Counted from the first letter of the stretch, positions 8,888-18,616 are shown. The stretch is 59,479 nucleotides of DNA from Microbulbifer thermotolerans (GCF_900112305.1 NZ_FOKT01000011.1:22328-81806), one strand, 5' to 3'. Numbers and translations: made by a program. Notes: generated by a model from the sequence alone, not told the origin.

Positions 8888-10012
8888 TTAATCGCGCCAG
8901 TCTATGTTTTCCTTTTCCAACGCCAGGCCGTAACTGGTATTGGGCCTTTTACCAAAACGGGTTATCTGGTAGTTACGCGCCAGCGCCTTGCCCAGCTGGC
9001 TTTCGAGTATTTTGTTTACGCGGCTTTTCTTCTCTTCGAAATAAGCCTTGTCCATGCCGTTTTTTAAACTGCGTTCAGTCAATTCTCTATCGCGTCCCAT
9101 TTCACCTTCAACGGAGCGCACCAGAGTCATCAGTTCATCCGCGAACAGGCCATTAGGTTCACGCAAATCCGCAGCGCAAGGACGTGAATCGTCCCTCAGG
9201 TGGCGCTGAACGATCCACGCGTAGAATGCGAATAGCATAGGGGGGAGCTCCACCGCTAATCCACTGGCGCGGAGCTGCCGACAGGTCAAGTCCAACTCAA
9301 GCCGGGGCGGTTCATCGATACGCTGAATATGGCGGATGGTCTCACTAAAACCGGCACCACCCTCCAGCAGCGGCTGGGGAATTTCCGTACGCAATCGAAC
9401 AAAGGGGATATCCGCCAGTTCCACTCGTGCGTCCCGGGCATCCAATACACGGCCGTTACCGACCTCTATCAGGTGGCTTTCTCGGGTGGGGAAGAAAAAC
9501 TCCGGGTGGCTTTCGTAACCGGACGATACCAATACGTGAGAAAGACGGTCCTGCGCGCGGCCGAACAGCGACAATGCGTAGCCAGCAAAGTAGCCCATGG
9601 TTTTTCGTCCACCCGCGAGGGAGAGGTGCAGGGCGGCGCACGGGTCGGAGGTGAAACGGCGCACCCAGTCCACAATCTGGTCCGCGGCTATTTCGTTTTC
9701 CCGCGCAGTGCGAATGTCTTCCAGAGGCTGGCCTTGCGCATCGCAAAGTAAGTGAATGTTCTGTTCTTTAAACAGCTCCGGGTCCAACCCATATTCCTTG
9801 CACAAGCGTACAAAATTGCCTCCATGAAGAAGCTTGTGGCGTGCGCTGCGGGCACCACTGGCGGTGGTTAACAAGTGAATTTCAGTGGGTATGAACGCGG
9901 GGCGCTGAACGCAGGCAAGTGCATAGAGCGTTTCGGTGAGTATCTGCGGCGACATGCCGCTTACCGCCAGTAAAATCCGGCGTTTGCAGTTTTTTGGTTC
10001 CATTCCGTACAT
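8888..10012 (-). CDS. CARF-domain CRISPR protein, NE0113-like
   Basis: This 374-aa protein begins RRILLAVSGMSPQILTETLYAL, the opening of the NE0113 family (TIGR02584/PF09623-like). A second CARF signature follows near residue 131 (LHLSLAGGRKTMGYFAGYAL). The C-terminal part has LPPMLFAFYAWIVQRHLRDD and a basic, winged-helix-like tail (SRVNKILESQLGKALARNYQI). I see no HEPN R-X4-6-H motif in the C-terminal region, so this is not an obvious Csm6/Csx1 RNase; a cA-binding regulator or ring nuclease is possible. It is the first gene of the cas operon. The start is unsure between the ATGs at 10012 and 10003, as neither has a good ribosome site. Confidence 0.8.
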   Translation of the reverse strand: MYGMEPKNCKRRILLAVSGMSPQILTETLYALACVQRPAFIPTEIHLLTTASGARSARHKLLHGGNFVRLCKEYGLDPELFKEQNIHLLCDAQGQPLEDIRTARENEIAADQIVDWVRRFTSDPCAALHLSLAGGRKTMGYFAGYALSLFGRAQDRLSHVLVSSGYESHPEFFFPTRESHLIEVGNGRVLDARDARVELADIPFVRLRTEIPQPLLEGGAGFSETIRHIQRIDEPPRLELDLTCRQLRASGLAVELPPMLFAFYAWIVQRHLRDDSRPCAADLREPNGLFADELMTLVRSVEGEMGRDRELTERSLKNGMDKAYFEEKKSRVNKILESQLGKALARNYQITRFGKRPNTSYGLALEKENIDWRD

Positions 10013-10072
10013 CAGGTTTTTCTATTTGCTTTTGCACGCGCATTATGCACGCCCTGATGAGCGCTTTCAGAA

Positions 10073-10088
10073 ATCGCAAGCTTGCGAT
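10073..10088. promoter_or_regulatory. 16-bp perfect palindrome upstream of cas operon
   Basis: ATCGCAAGCTTGCGAT is a perfect 16-bp inverted repeat 61 bp upstream of the first cas-operon gene, between it and the RND operon terminator. It could be an operator controlling the cas operon or a chance hairpin. No regulator was matched to it. Confidence 0.35.
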
Positions 10089-10164
10089 CTTTGCCCAATT
10101 TTTTGATTCTGCCTAAACGGAAGGGTAACTGTCCACACGGACGTCTATAACGCCCGCAGCTGCT

Positions 10165-10200
10165 AAAAAAAATACCCCTCCCCCAGAACGGGAGAGGGGG
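10165..10200 (-). terminator. Rho-independent terminator of the RND operon
   Basis: Read on the minus strand, a GC-only stem (CCCCTCTCCC pairing with GGGGGAGGGG, one G-T wobble, 5-base loop) is followed by TA and eight T residues. It starts 7 bp after the stop of the RND permease gene and separates that operon from the cas operon downstream. Confidence 0.85.
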
Positions 10201-10206
10201 CGGGGA

Positions 10207-13200
10207 TCAGGAATTTTCCAGGGAAACGGGCAGTTCTGTTTCACTGCCTTTGCGTCCATGCATTTTCAGACGCAGCACTTCGATCACCTTGTACAGGTTG
10301 GGCACCAGCAGCAGGGTCACAAAGGTGGCGCAGAGGACGCCGAAGGCGAGGCTGACCACCATCGGGATCAAGAACTGCGCCTGGATGGAGCGCTCGAACA
10401 TAATCGGCACCAGGCCAATAAACGTGGTGAGCGAGGTGAGAATAATGGGGCGGAAGCGATCGCGGCCCGCCTGCACCACCGCATCCATAATCGCCATGCC
10501 GCCAGCGCGCAACTGGTTGATACGATCCATTAGTACCAGGTTATCGTTCACCACAACACCGGCGGCGGCGAGGAAACCGAGCATAGACATAATGCTGATT
10601 TCGTAACCCAGCAACAGGTGGCCGAGAATGGCACCGAAGAAGCCGAAAGGCACCGCAGTGAGAATCAGCAGCGGCTGCGAGTAGGAGCGGAAAGCGATTG
10701 CCAACAGCGCATAGATCGCGAACAGCGACAGCACAAAGAAAGCGATGATGGCGCCGTTGAATTCCTGCTCCTCCTGCATTTCACCGGCGGTCTTCAGAGA
10801 AAAGCCGGGGAATTGTTTTTCCCACTCGGGCACATTTTTTTCTCGGATCTGTTTGAGAATTTCGTGGGCGCTGGCGGAGCCCGGCGTCAATTCCGCGGTG
10901 ATCTGCACGGTGCGCTCGCGGTCGTGGCGGCGGATGGTGGTGTAGCCGGGCACATAGACGGCGTCCGCCACCGCGCTGAAGGGAATTTCGCCCTGATTGG
11001 TGCGGATGCGGATTCGGTCTATCTGTTCTTCGCTCGCACGCTCCTCTTCGGGATAGCGCACCATCACGCGCACATCTTCGCGCCCGCGGGGGATGCGCTG
11101 TACTTCTTCACCGTAAAAGCCCTGGCGCACCTGCTTGGCCACATCGGCCAGCCCAATTCCCAAATTAGTGGCGTAGGGTTTGAGCTGGATTTCGATATCC
11201 CGGCGGGCACTGGTGAGGTTGTCGCGCACGTCGTAGACACCGGCATAGCTGTTCAGTGCCGCCTTTACCGCATCCGCCGCCACACGCAATTCATCCATGT
11301 CGCCGGAGGCGGTGCTCAGGTTCAGGCTCATGCCCGCGCCGTCGTCGCCGATGGTGGAAGAGATGTTCATCTCCTCCACACTGGCGGGCAGCTCGCCAAT
11401 ATACTCGCGCCAGCGCAGCGCCAGCTGCTCGGAAGTGACGTCTCGCAGTTCACCATCGGTCAGCTGCAACAGTACCGTCACATTGCCCCGCCACAGGAAC
11501 ACCATGGTGTTCGCCACAAACGGCTCACCGTTGTTAAGTGCCAGCATTTCCTCATCTTGCGCGAGTTGTTCGCCGGCGCGCTCGAACTGCTCCATAACCC
11601 GTTTGGCTTCCTCAAAGGATTCGCCCGGTGCCATCACAGTAGTGAGCTGCAGCAAGTCGGAAGGCACCTTGGGTGAGAAAGAAAAACCGATATAACCGCC
11701 CTTAAACACAGCGAAGGACAGCAGCAGTGCCACAAGGAAGGCCATCACTGTAGTGCGGCTGTTGCTGAGAGATTTCCCCAGCAGCGGCATATAGTAGTTG
11801 TCGCAGGCCGTCTGCATGCCACCGGCGAATTTGCCGCGCAGGTTCTGCAGCCAGTGGCCGAAACCGGATGTCGCCTTGCGCTCCGGCTTCAGGCCCACCA
11901 GGTGTGCGGGCAGAATCAACAGGGATTCGATCAGAGAGAAGGAAAGTGCCAGCAGTACCACCACCGGCAGCGACAGCATCATTTGCGCGGTATAGCCGGG
12001 CAGGAACAACATGGGAATAAAGAACACCATGGTGGAGACCACGGCGAATATCACCGGCGAGGAAACCTGCTTGACGCCTTCCTCCGCCGCTGCCAATCCC
12101 GTTATGCCCCGGTCGTGGGCCGCGTGCACCGCCTCGCCCACAATGATGGCGTCATCGACGACGATCCCCAGAATTAGCAGGAACGCGAACAGCGAAAGCA
12201 TATTCAGGGTGACACCGGTCACCGGCAGCAACCACAGGGCGCCCATAAAGGCAGTGGCGATGCCCACGGTAACCCAGATGGCGAGCAGTGGGCGCAGAAA
12301 CAGCATCAGCAACACAAACACCAGCACCAGACCGCCCAGCGCGTTGCTGAGCAAAAGGTTCATGCGCCCCTCATAGGCTTTGGAGAAGTCAAACCAGATA
12401 TCGAACTCCATCCCCGGCGGCAGTTGTTTGCGGGCCTCTTCCATAAACGCCTTGATGGCGTCGGCGGTGGCCACCACGTCCAGCGGATCGCCCTGCAGCA
12501 CACGCAGGTTCATGGCTGGGTTGCCGTTGAAACGGATTATCGAACCCTCTTCCTCGAAGCCATCTTCGATTGTCGCCACGTCACCGAGCAGCAGCTGGGT
12601 GCCGTCAGCGCGGCTCAGCAGCGGTATGCGCGCGAAGTCATCCGCGGTGTAGGCCTGGCCGCGGGTCTGCACCTGAATATCACCGCGGTCGGAGCGCACC
12701 ATGCCCGCAGGTAGGTCCAGGGAGGAACGGCGCACCGCGTTGGCGACATCGTCGAAGCTCAGGTTGTAGCGGCGCAGATCCAGTTCGGAAACTTCAATGG
12801 AGACTTCGTCGGCGCGGTCCCCCCAGACATCCACTTGGCGCACACCGGGGAGGAGAAGCAGCTTATCGCGCAAATCCAACGCCGTGTCCTTCAGCTGGCG
12901 CGGCGAAACCGGCCCCCCGATGGCGATGTGCATGATTTGCGTCGACCACTCTTCCAGCGAAACCACCGGGCGCTCGATATCCGCCGGGAAGGTACTGATG
13001 GAATCCACCTGCACCTTGATATCGTTAAGCAAGCGCAGCTGGTCGTAGCCCTCCGCCGCTTCCACCTGTACGGTGCTGTGGCTGCGGCGAGAGAAGGAGT
13101 TCACCTCCTTGATGCCCTTGACGTCGGAAATGGCCTGCTCCACCCGCAGCGTGACCTGCTGTTCCACCTCCCGCGGACCGGCGCCGGGATAGCTGATATC

Positions 13201-13344
13201 CACCCGCACTATGCCCGGGTTGATCGCGGGAAAGACTTCGCGGCCGATATGGAGAACACCGAATAGACCGCCGATGATAATCATGATCATCAGCAGGTTG
13301 GCGGCCTTACTGTTGCGTACGAACCATCCAATAATGCCCTGCAT
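10207..13344 (-). CDS. RND-family efflux permease
   Basis: This 1045-aa inner-membrane proton-driven pump has the AcrB/MdtB-like plan. There is an N-terminal TM helix (NLLMIMIIIGGLFGVLHIGREVFP), two large periplasmic loops and two clusters of TM helices. TM4 carries the paired aspartates in GIVVDDAIIVGEAV, required for proton relay. Together with the membrane-fusion protein 2 bp upstream it would form an efflux pump; no outer-membrane channel gene lies nearby, so a TolC-like partner must be elsewhere. The opening MQGIIGWFVRNSKAANLLM resembles the unassigned AcrB/AcrD/AcrF-like group rather than classical AcrB. Substrate unknown. A strong terminator follows. Confidence 0.9.
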   Translation of the reverse strand: MQGIIGWFVRNSKAANLLMIMIIIGGLFGVLHIGREVFPAINPGIVRVDISYPGAGPREVEQQVTLRVEQAISDVKGIKEVNSFSRRSHSTVQVEAAEGYDQLRLLNDIKVQVDSISTFPADIERPVVSLEEWSTQIMHIAIGGPVSPRQLKDTALDLRDKLLLLPGVRQVDVWGDRADEVSIEVSELDLRRYNLSFDDVANAVRRSSLDLPAGMVRSDRGDIQVQTRGQAYTADDFARIPLLSRADGTQLLLGDVATIEDGFEEEGSIIRFNGNPAMNLRVLQGDPLDVVATADAIKAFMEEARKQLPPGMEFDIWFDFSKAYEGRMNLLLSNALGGLVLVFVLLMLFLRPLLAIWVTVGIATAFMGALWLLPVTGVTLNMLSLFAFLLILGIVVDDAIIVGEAVHAAHDRGITGLAAAEEGVKQVSSPVIFAVVSTMVFFIPMLFLPGYTAQMMLSLPVVVLLALSFSLIESLLILPAHLVGLKPERKATSGFGHWLQNLRGKFAGGMQTACDNYYMPLLGKSLSNSRTTVMAFLVALLLSFAVFKGGYIGFSFSPKVPSDLLQLTTVMAPGESFEEAKRVMEQFERAGEQLAQDEEMLALNNGEPFVANTMVFLWRGNVTVLLQLTDGELRDVTSEQLALRWREYIGELPASVEEMNISSTIGDDGAGMSLNLSTASGDMDELRVAADAVKAALNSYAGVYDVRDNLTSARRDIEIQLKPYATNLGIGLADVAKQVRQGFYGEEVQRIPRGREDVRVMVRYPEEERASEEQIDRIRIRTNQGEIPFSAVADAVYVPGYTTIRRHDRERTVQITAELTPGSASAHEILKQIREKNVPEWEKQFPGFSLKTAGEMQEEQEFNGAIIAFFVLSLFAIYALLAIAFRSYSQPLLILTAVPFGFFGAILGHLLLGYEISIMSMLGFLAAAGVVVNDNLVLMDRINQLRAGGMAIMDAVVQAGRDRFRPIILTSLTTFIGLVPIMFERSIQAQFLIPMVVSLAFGVLCATFVTLLLVPNLYKVIEVLRLKMHGRKGSETELPVSLENS

Positions 13345-13346
13345 AG

Positions 13347-14555
13347 TCAGAGCGCCTCCTGCGCAGTTGCCGCGGCCCCGCCGTCATCGCCGAGCGGCAG
13401 GCCGGTGGGTTTTTCATTCAGCGGGTTGGCGGTGATCACCATGCCTTCACGGGAATAACCGAGGCTGGAGACAATGACTTTCTCGCCGGAAGCGATGTCG
13501 CCGCGCAGCCAGACTTCCTCGCCCACCGCCTGCAGCAGTTCCACCTCTTTGAAATGCAGGCGGTTTTCCGCGTCGAGCACCAGCAGATGGTCGCCCTCGT
13601 GCAGCGCCTGGCGCGGCAAGCGGGTGACGTTGTCGAAAGTTTTGCCGACGATATCCGCCTCCACGAAAAGACCGTTCAGCAGAGGGGCCTCACCTTTATA
13701 GGGATCGCGCACCTGGGCAACGGCGTAAACGAAGCGGCTGTTCGGATCAATGCTCGCCTCGGTGCGCACTATCTCACCGCGCCACTCGCGCTCATGCCCG
13801 GCGATCTGTGCGGACAGGCGCACCGCGGGACCGTTTTCAACGGACTGCCCCAAAGGCAGATCCAGCAGAGCCAACTGGCGGTCGGTCAGCGGCAGGCGCA
13901 CCTCGGCGATGCCGGTACTGTGAATCTTGGCCAGGCGCGTGCCCGGCGCTACGTACTGCCCCAGGTCCACATAAGTCTCGACTACGCGACCGGCGAAAGG
14001 CGCCAGCACTTTTGTGCGCGCCAGATCCAGTTTGGCCTGATCGCGCTCGGCGCGGGCCGCAGCCACCGCGGCCTCGGCGGCGGCCAACTGCGGCTTGCGC
14101 AGGAAAAGTTCGTTGGCGGCGGGGGACCCCAGGTCGCGCCACTCCCGCTTGGCCTGCTTGGCGCGGCCCTGTTCCTGGGCCAGTGCGGAAATGGCTTCGG
14201 CCAGCTGCGCCTCGGTGCGGGTGAGTTGGTGCTCGTAGTCAGCGGCCTCTATCTGCAAGAGCGAATCCCCGGCATCAAAGAAGCCCCCGGCCACGAAGGC
14301 GTCGCTCACCCGCTCGATCACACCGCCGACACGGGCCACCACTTCGATCTCGTAGCGCGCCTGTACCGTACCCTGACTGGGCACCAGCAGAGTTTGGCGC
14401 CCGGGGTCAGCGTAGAGCACATCGGCTACTGGTGGCGGTGTCGCCTCCGCAGCCTTTTCCTCAGGCTTCGGCGCAAGCCCCAACACCAAAGCAATAGCGG
14501 CGATGCCAACCAACAGAACAATCACCAGCAGCTTGTTTTTCTTAGAATTTTCCAC
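13347..14555 (-). CDS. RND membrane-fusion protein (HlyD/AcrA-like)
   Basis: This periplasmic adaptor (402 aa from the chosen start) has an N-terminal TM anchor (KLLVIVLLVGIAAIALVLGL), then lipoyl/barrel-sandwich halves (VVARVGGVIERV and VLAPFAGRVVETYVDLGQYV) flanking an Ala-rich coiled-coil hairpin (~residues 100-175), then beta-barrel and membrane-proximal parts. It pairs with the downstream permease, 2 bp away. The open frame runs back to a GTG at 14582, but GTG at 14555 has GAGGG before it, so I prefer 14555. Divergently placed to tex. Confidence 0.87.
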   Translation of the reverse strand: MENSKKNKLLVIVLLVGIAAIALVLGLAPKPEEKAAEATPPPVADVLYADPGRQTLLVPSQGTVQARYEIEVVARVGGVIERVSDAFVAGGFFDAGDSLLQIEAADYEHQLTRTEAQLAEAISALAQEQGRAKQAKREWRDLGSPAANELFLRKPQLAAAEAAVAAARAERDQAKLDLARTKVLAPFAGRVVETYVDLGQYVAPGTRLAKIHSTGIAEVRLPLTDRQLALLDLPLGQSVENGPAVRLSAQIAGHEREWRGEIVRTEASIDPNSRFVYAVAQVRDPYKGEAPLLNGLFVEADIVGKTFDNVTRLPRQALHEGDHLLVLDAENRLHFKEVELLQAVGEEVWLRGDIASGEKVIVSSLGYSREGMVITANPLNEKPTGLPLGDDGGAAATAQEAL

Positions 14556-14797
14556 AATACCCTCAACCCGGAATTGGATCACAGTTGTTCAAAAATTAAC
14601 TAGCGGTGAATTCTACTGGAGTTCGACGACGAAAGATGCCACTTCGGATGCAGGTCACCGCAAAGCACTGCGCTTTGCCGCAAACCTTTCTCACCGCGCC
14701 CAGGTCACGCATAATGCCCCACCCAATTGGCCCCTCAGGGATGGCCGCAGGCCGCCTCTGTGAAGAAACAATCCCGTCATACGGATGTAAAACGAAG

Positions 14798-17137
14798 ATG
14801 CTGGATATCAACGCCCGAATAGCTGAAGAACTCAACGTACGCTCGCAACAAGTGGCCGCCGCGGTGGCACTGTTGGACGAAGGGGCCACAGTGCCCTTTA
14901 TCTCCCGCTACCGGAAAGAAGTTACCGGCGGGCTGGACGACACCCAGCTGCGCACCTTGGAAGAACGGCTGCGCTACTTGCGCGAACTGGAAGAGCGCCG
15001 CGCAACCATCCTCAAGAGCATAGAAGAGCAGGGCAAACTGACCCCGGAACTGGCACAACAAATCGAAGCCGCCGATACCAAGAACCGCCTCGAAGACCTC
15101 TACCTGCCCTATAAGCCCAAACGCCGTACCAAGGGCCAGATCGCCATTGAAGCCGGCCTCGAGCCGCTGGCAGACGCACTCTTCGCCGACCCATCCCTGA
15201 ACCCCGAAGAAGAAGCGCAGAAGTATCTCAACACCGAGCACGAAGACAGCGCGCTGCACGTCAAGGACATCAAAGCCGCACTCGACGGAGCCAAGTTCAT
15301 CCTGATGGAACGCTTCGCTGAAAATGCCGAACTGCTCGGCAAGCTGCGCGACTTCCTCAAACGCGACGGCCAGGTGAAATCCAAGGTACTCGACGGCAAA
15401 GAAGAAGAAGGCGCCAAATTCCGCGACTATTTCGAGTACAGCGAAGACTGGGCCAAGGTCCCGTCCCACCGCGCCCTGGCGATATTCCGCGGCCGCAACG
15501 AGGGCATACTGGCCATCAGTATCGGACTCGAAGGCGACGAGGAGCGCGCACCGACACAGGCCCACCCCTGCGAGGCGATGATTGCCAAGCACTTCGAAAT
15601 TTCCGACCAGGGGCGCCCGGCGGATAAATGGCTGGGCGAGGTGGTGCGCTGGACCTGGCGCATCAAACTGCTTACCGCCCTGGAAACAGACCTGCTCGGC
15701 GAGCTGCGCGAGCGCGCAGAAGAAGAAGCCATCAAAGTATTCTCCCGCAACCTCAAGGACCTGCTGCTGGCGGCCCCGGCGGGCCAGAAGGCCACCATCG
15801 GCCTGGACCCGGGCCTGCGCACCGGTGTCAAAGTGGCGGTGGTGGACGCCACCGGCAAACTGCTGGACCACACGGCGATTTTCCCCAACCCGCCGCAAAA
15901 CCGCGTACAGGAGTCCGCCGCGGTGATCGCCGCCCTGTGTGAAAAATACAACGTGGGCCTGATCGCCATCGGCAACGGCACCGCCAGCCGCGAGACGGAC
16001 AAATTCGTCGGCGATACCATCAAACAGTACAAGCTCAAAGTGCAGAAGGTGATGGTGAACGAGGCCGGGGCCTCCGTTTACTCCGCATCCGAATTCGCCG
16101 CGCGAGAGTTCCCGGATCTGGACGTCACCATCCGCGGTGCCATCTCCATCGCCCGCCGCCTGCAGGACCCGCTGGCGGAGCTGGTGAAAATCGAACCTAA
16201 ATCCATCGGTGTGGGCCAATACCAGCACGATGTCAGCCAGACCATGCTGGCCCGCTCCCTAGACGCGGTGGTGGAAGACTGTGTGAACGGCGTCGGCGTG
16301 GAACTGAACTCCGCCTCTGCGCCGCTGCTGGCGCGAGTGTCGGGTCTGAGCCAGTCCATCGCCAACAACATCGTGACCTACCGCGACCAGAACGGTGCCT
16401 TCAAAAACCGCGAACAACTGATGGAAGTACCGCGCCTCGGGCCCAAGGCCTTCGAGCAAGCCGCCGGCTTCCTGCGTATCAACAGTGGCGAAAACCCGCT
16501 GGATAAGTCCGGCGTCCACCCCGAGGCCTATATCGTGGTGCGCCGCATCGCGGAGAAAAACGGCCGCGAAATCAACAGCATCATCGGTGACACCGCCTTC
16601 CTGCGCAGCCTGAACCCGGCGGACTACACCGATGAAAAGTTCGGCCTGCCGACGGTCACCGACATCATCGCCGAACTGGAAAAACCCGGCCGCGACCCGC
16701 GCCCGGAATTCCGCACGGCGAAATTTGAAGAGGGCGTCGAAGAAATCAAAGACCTGCGCCCGGGCATGGTGCTCGAAGGCACCGTCACCAACGTTACCAA
16801 CTTCGGCGCCTTTGTGGATATCGGCGTTCACCAGGACGGCTTGGTGCATATCTCCGCCCTGTCGGAGAAATTCGTCAAGGACCCCCACGAAGTGGTCAAG
16901 GCCGGCGATATCGTCAAAGTGAAAGTGATGGAAGTGGACGTAGCGCGCAAGCGTATCGGACTGTCCATGCGCCTTTCCGATGAGCCGGGCGAACAGGGCA
17001 GCGGCGGCGTCAAAAAAGGCGACCACCGCGAAAGCCGCCAGGCCCAGCGCCACAACAACAGAAACCGCCAGCAACAGGGCGGCGGGCGCGGCAGTATGGG
17101 CGACCTGCTGATGGCGGCGATGAAAAACAAAAAATAA
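14798..17137 (+). CDS. tex: Tex, S1-domain RNA-binding transcription factor
   Basis: This 779-aa protein matches the usual Tex length (about 770-785). It opens with [23 protein letters not shown] and the [10 protein letters not shown] motif of the Tex N-terminal domain. It has a YqgF/RNase H-like domain ([18 protein letters not shown]), helix-hairpin-helix segments ([18 protein letters not shown]) and a C-terminal S1 domain from ~residue 650 ([21 protein letters not shown]). The tail after S1 is basic and Gln/Gly-rich. Tex binds nucleic acid and affects transcription and stress survival. The frame is open upstream to 14606, but the family N-terminus begins at the ATG at 14798. The long minus-strand frames inside it are shadows. 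Confidence 0.95.
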   Translation: MLDINARIAEELNVRSQQVAAAVALLDEGATVPFISRYRKEVTGGLDDTQLRTLEERLRYLRELEERRATILKSIEEQGKLTPELAQQIEAADTKNRLEDLYLPYKPKRRTKGQIAIEAGLEPLADALFADPSLNPEEEAQKYLNTEHEDSALHVKDIKAALDGAKFILMERFAENAELLGKLRDFLKRDGQVKSKVLDGKEEEGAKFRDYFEYSEDWAKVPSHRALAIFRGRNEGILAISIGLEGDEERAPTQAHPCEAMIAKHFEISDQGRPADKWLGEVVRWTWRIKLLTALETDLLGELRERAEEEAIKVFSRNLKDLLLAAPAGQKATIGLDPGLRTGVKVAVVDATGKLLDHTAIFPNPPQNRVQESAAVIAALCEKYNVGLIAIGNGTASRETDKFVGDTIKQYKLKVQKVMVNEAGASVYSASEFAAREFPDLDVTIRGAISIARRLQDPLAELVKIEPKSIGVGQYQHDVSQTMLARSLDAVVEDCVNGVGVELNSASAPLLARVSGLSQSIANNIVTYRDQNGAFKNREQLMEVPRLGPKAFEQAAGFLRINSGENPLDKSGVHPEAYIVVRRIAEKNGREINSIIGDTAFLRSLNPADYTDEKFGLPTVTDIIAELEKPGRDPRPEFRTAKFEEGVEEIKDLRPGMVLEGTVTNVTNFGAFVDIGVHQDGLVHISALSEKFVKDPHEVVKAGDIVKVKVMEVDVARKRIGLSMRLSDEPGEQGSGGVKKGDHRESRQAQRHNNRNRQQQGGGRGSMGDLLMAAMKNKK

Positions 17138-17141
17138 AAGT

Positions 17142-17174
17142 AAAAAGGGCGATCAGCCGATCGCCCTTTTATTT
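17142..17174 (+). terminator. Terminator after tex
   Basis: An 8-bp stem GGGCGATC/GATCGCCC with an AGCC loop is preceded by AAAAA and followed by TTTTATTTAT, just after the tex stop. The A-run and T-run on either side mean it may work in both directions. Confidence 0.9.
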
Positions 17175-17444
17175 ATAAGGCCCCTGATTAATCTAGACCC
17201 GAGACGTAAAGATAACACGAAGCCAAACGAAAGTCTTAGATAACAAGACTACCATCTCGAAATCGCCAAACACCGGCAGCCACCCGAATTTTTAAATAAA
17301 TTTTATTAGTAGAGAGACAGAAACCATCCGTAGCACTCTCACGAATAAAGCAAAGCAATGAACTTTAATCTAGGCACTTAATCTTCGACTATTTATAATT
17401 CTATACTTGCATATCAAGGATCTGTGAGACAAGGAGTTGTTGCC

Positions 17445-18059
17445 ATGTCGATATATGAAGAAGAAAAACAGTATCACGAGAAAAACCTATTGGAGCGTGT
17501 AATCGATGACGTACTGAAGAACAAAGGAGGTGAGCTCACTCAAAGCGATTTGAACCGAGTTAGCGTAGCAGCTCAAATTCAAATAGGTATTGACACCTAT
17601 CGTCTGCAAGCAAGCGAAATGAGCGAAGAGCAATTACGCAACGAGAAACATAACTCAACTCGACTCGCACGTCACCTTGAAGAGATTGGAAAGCCTCGAC
17701 CACCGCGTTGCCATGCACATGCCATAATTTCTGGAAATCACAAATACGCAGCTCAGCTAAGAATCATTATGGCCGCACTTAAAATACGTATTGATGATCC
17801 TGACAATGTATGCTGGCTTCCGGAAAACACAGCTGCAACGCCTCACCCCGCGTTCCCTGCTGCTATACCACACAGCAGAATCCATAGATTCAATTACTTT
17901 TTCTGGTTATTCTCCCGGCTTAGAGGAATAAGAAGCAGTCAAATATTCAGAAAAAACCTGCAATTAATAGCCAAATATCTACAAGAAGGAAATATCCCCG
18001 AATATGTCATGCTGAAAAAAGGAGCTGGCCTTCCCAGCGGCGCGAGGTTTCCACAATGA
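17445..18059 (+). CDS. Free-standing AHH-type nuclease toxin
   Basis: This 204-aa protein resembles AHH-domain nucleases of the HNH/Endo VII superfamily, usually found as toxin tips. The core is CHAHAIISGNHKYAAQLRII (H90 and H92), then IRIDDPDNVCWLP, then IPHSRIHRFNYFFW: the family order of His motif, small DNxxxLP turn and H-x-x-H/Y helix. The N-terminal ~70 residues look helical and carry no signal peptide, PAAR, Rhs or other delivery domain. The start is the ATG at 17445 behind AAGGAG; a GTG at 17424 is in frame but lacks a site. The stop overlaps the next gene's ATG (ATGA), as toxin-immunity pairs often do. The region is clearly more AT-rich than its neighbours, suggesting transfer. Activity is inferred. 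Confidence 0.68.
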   Translation: MSIYEEEKQYHEKNLLERVIDDVLKNKGGELTQSDLNRVSVAAQIQIGIDTYRLQASEMSEEQLRNEKHNSTRLARHLEEIGKPRPPRCHAHAIISGNHKYAAQLRIIMAALKIRIDDPDNVCWLPENTAATPHPAFPAAIPHSRIHRFNYFFWLFSRLRGIRSSQIFRKNLQLIAKYLQEGNIPEYVMLKKGAGLPSGARFPQ

Positions 18060-18616
18060 TATATAGACTTGGATTTGATCGAGAAAATTACCTGGTAGGC
18101 GATATATCCCTAGACGAAATAAAAGCTAAGATGGGAGATTATTTTGCACTGGACAGAGATTGCTGGTCTGAAATCTGGCGCCCCCCAGAAATTGTCTTCA
18201 CAGACGAAAGCGACAAAAAGAATGTTACCAATCCCCCAGACATCACCTGTTGGTTTACTGATGACTTAATCCTCAACGAATTAGCTGTCAATAAAATTGG
18301 TCATGAAATTGAACCCTATGGAGAGCTTTTACCTGCAACGTGTGAGGGAATACCTTATTGGGTTTTACACGTTACACAAAAAACGGGCATGGATACCGTA
18401 GATCTTGAAAATAGCAAGCGCACAGTGGAGGAAGGCGGGTTCATTGATGTACATAATCTGAAATTTCTGGAAGATCGGCTAAAAGACATATTGATATTCA
18501 AAACCGAGTTCAGTGGTTATAAAAATATCTACTGTACGGAAAGGTTTAAAGCGTTAATAGAGTCCTCCAACCTAAAAGGATTAAGGTTTTCCATGGACCT
18601 CGCATCAATTTTTTAA
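18056..18616 (+). CDS. Imm11-type (DUF1629) immunity protein
   Basis: This 186-aa soluble protein has the features I associate with Imm11/DUF1629 (PF07791): a central YWVLHVTQKTGMDTVDLENS segment, and a C-terminal IYCTERFKALIESSNLKGLRF segment, where the ending 'LKGLRF' is characteristic. It overlaps the AHH nuclease gene by 4 bp, which makes it the likely antidote. The composition is AT-rich like the toxin gene. The stop overlaps the convergent rluA stop by 4 bp. No enzyme motif was seen. Confidence 0.7.
   Translation: MIYRLGFDRENYLVGDISLDEIKAKMGDYFALDRDCWSEIWRPPEIVFTDESDKKNVTNPPDITCWFTDDLILNELAVNKIGHEIEPYGELLPATCEGIPYWVLHVTQKTGMDTVDLENSKRTVEEGGFIDVHNLKFLEDRLKDILIFKTEFSGYKNIYCTERFKALIESSNLKGLRFSMDLASIF

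Noticed and set aside
8888..10012. HEPN RNase motif in the first CARF protein
   Set aside because: An R-x4-H string (RHKLLH) exists but lies in the N-terminal CARF part near residue 58; the C-terminal region has none.
14606..14797. Upstream extension of tex
   Set aside because: The 64 extra residues do not resemble Tex, which conventionally begins at [12 protein letters not shown].
14777..16228. 483-aa minus-strand frame inside tex
   Set aside because: A shadow of tex with His/Gln/Phe-rich mirror composition; Tex itself is intact on the plus strand. The same holds for the frames at 16259-17074 and 15427-16038.
17138..17444. Possible small RNA or gene between tex and the AHH nuclease
   Set aside because: AT-rich and without a reading frame, terminator pair or structure beyond the tex terminator; likely just the promoter region of the toxin pair.
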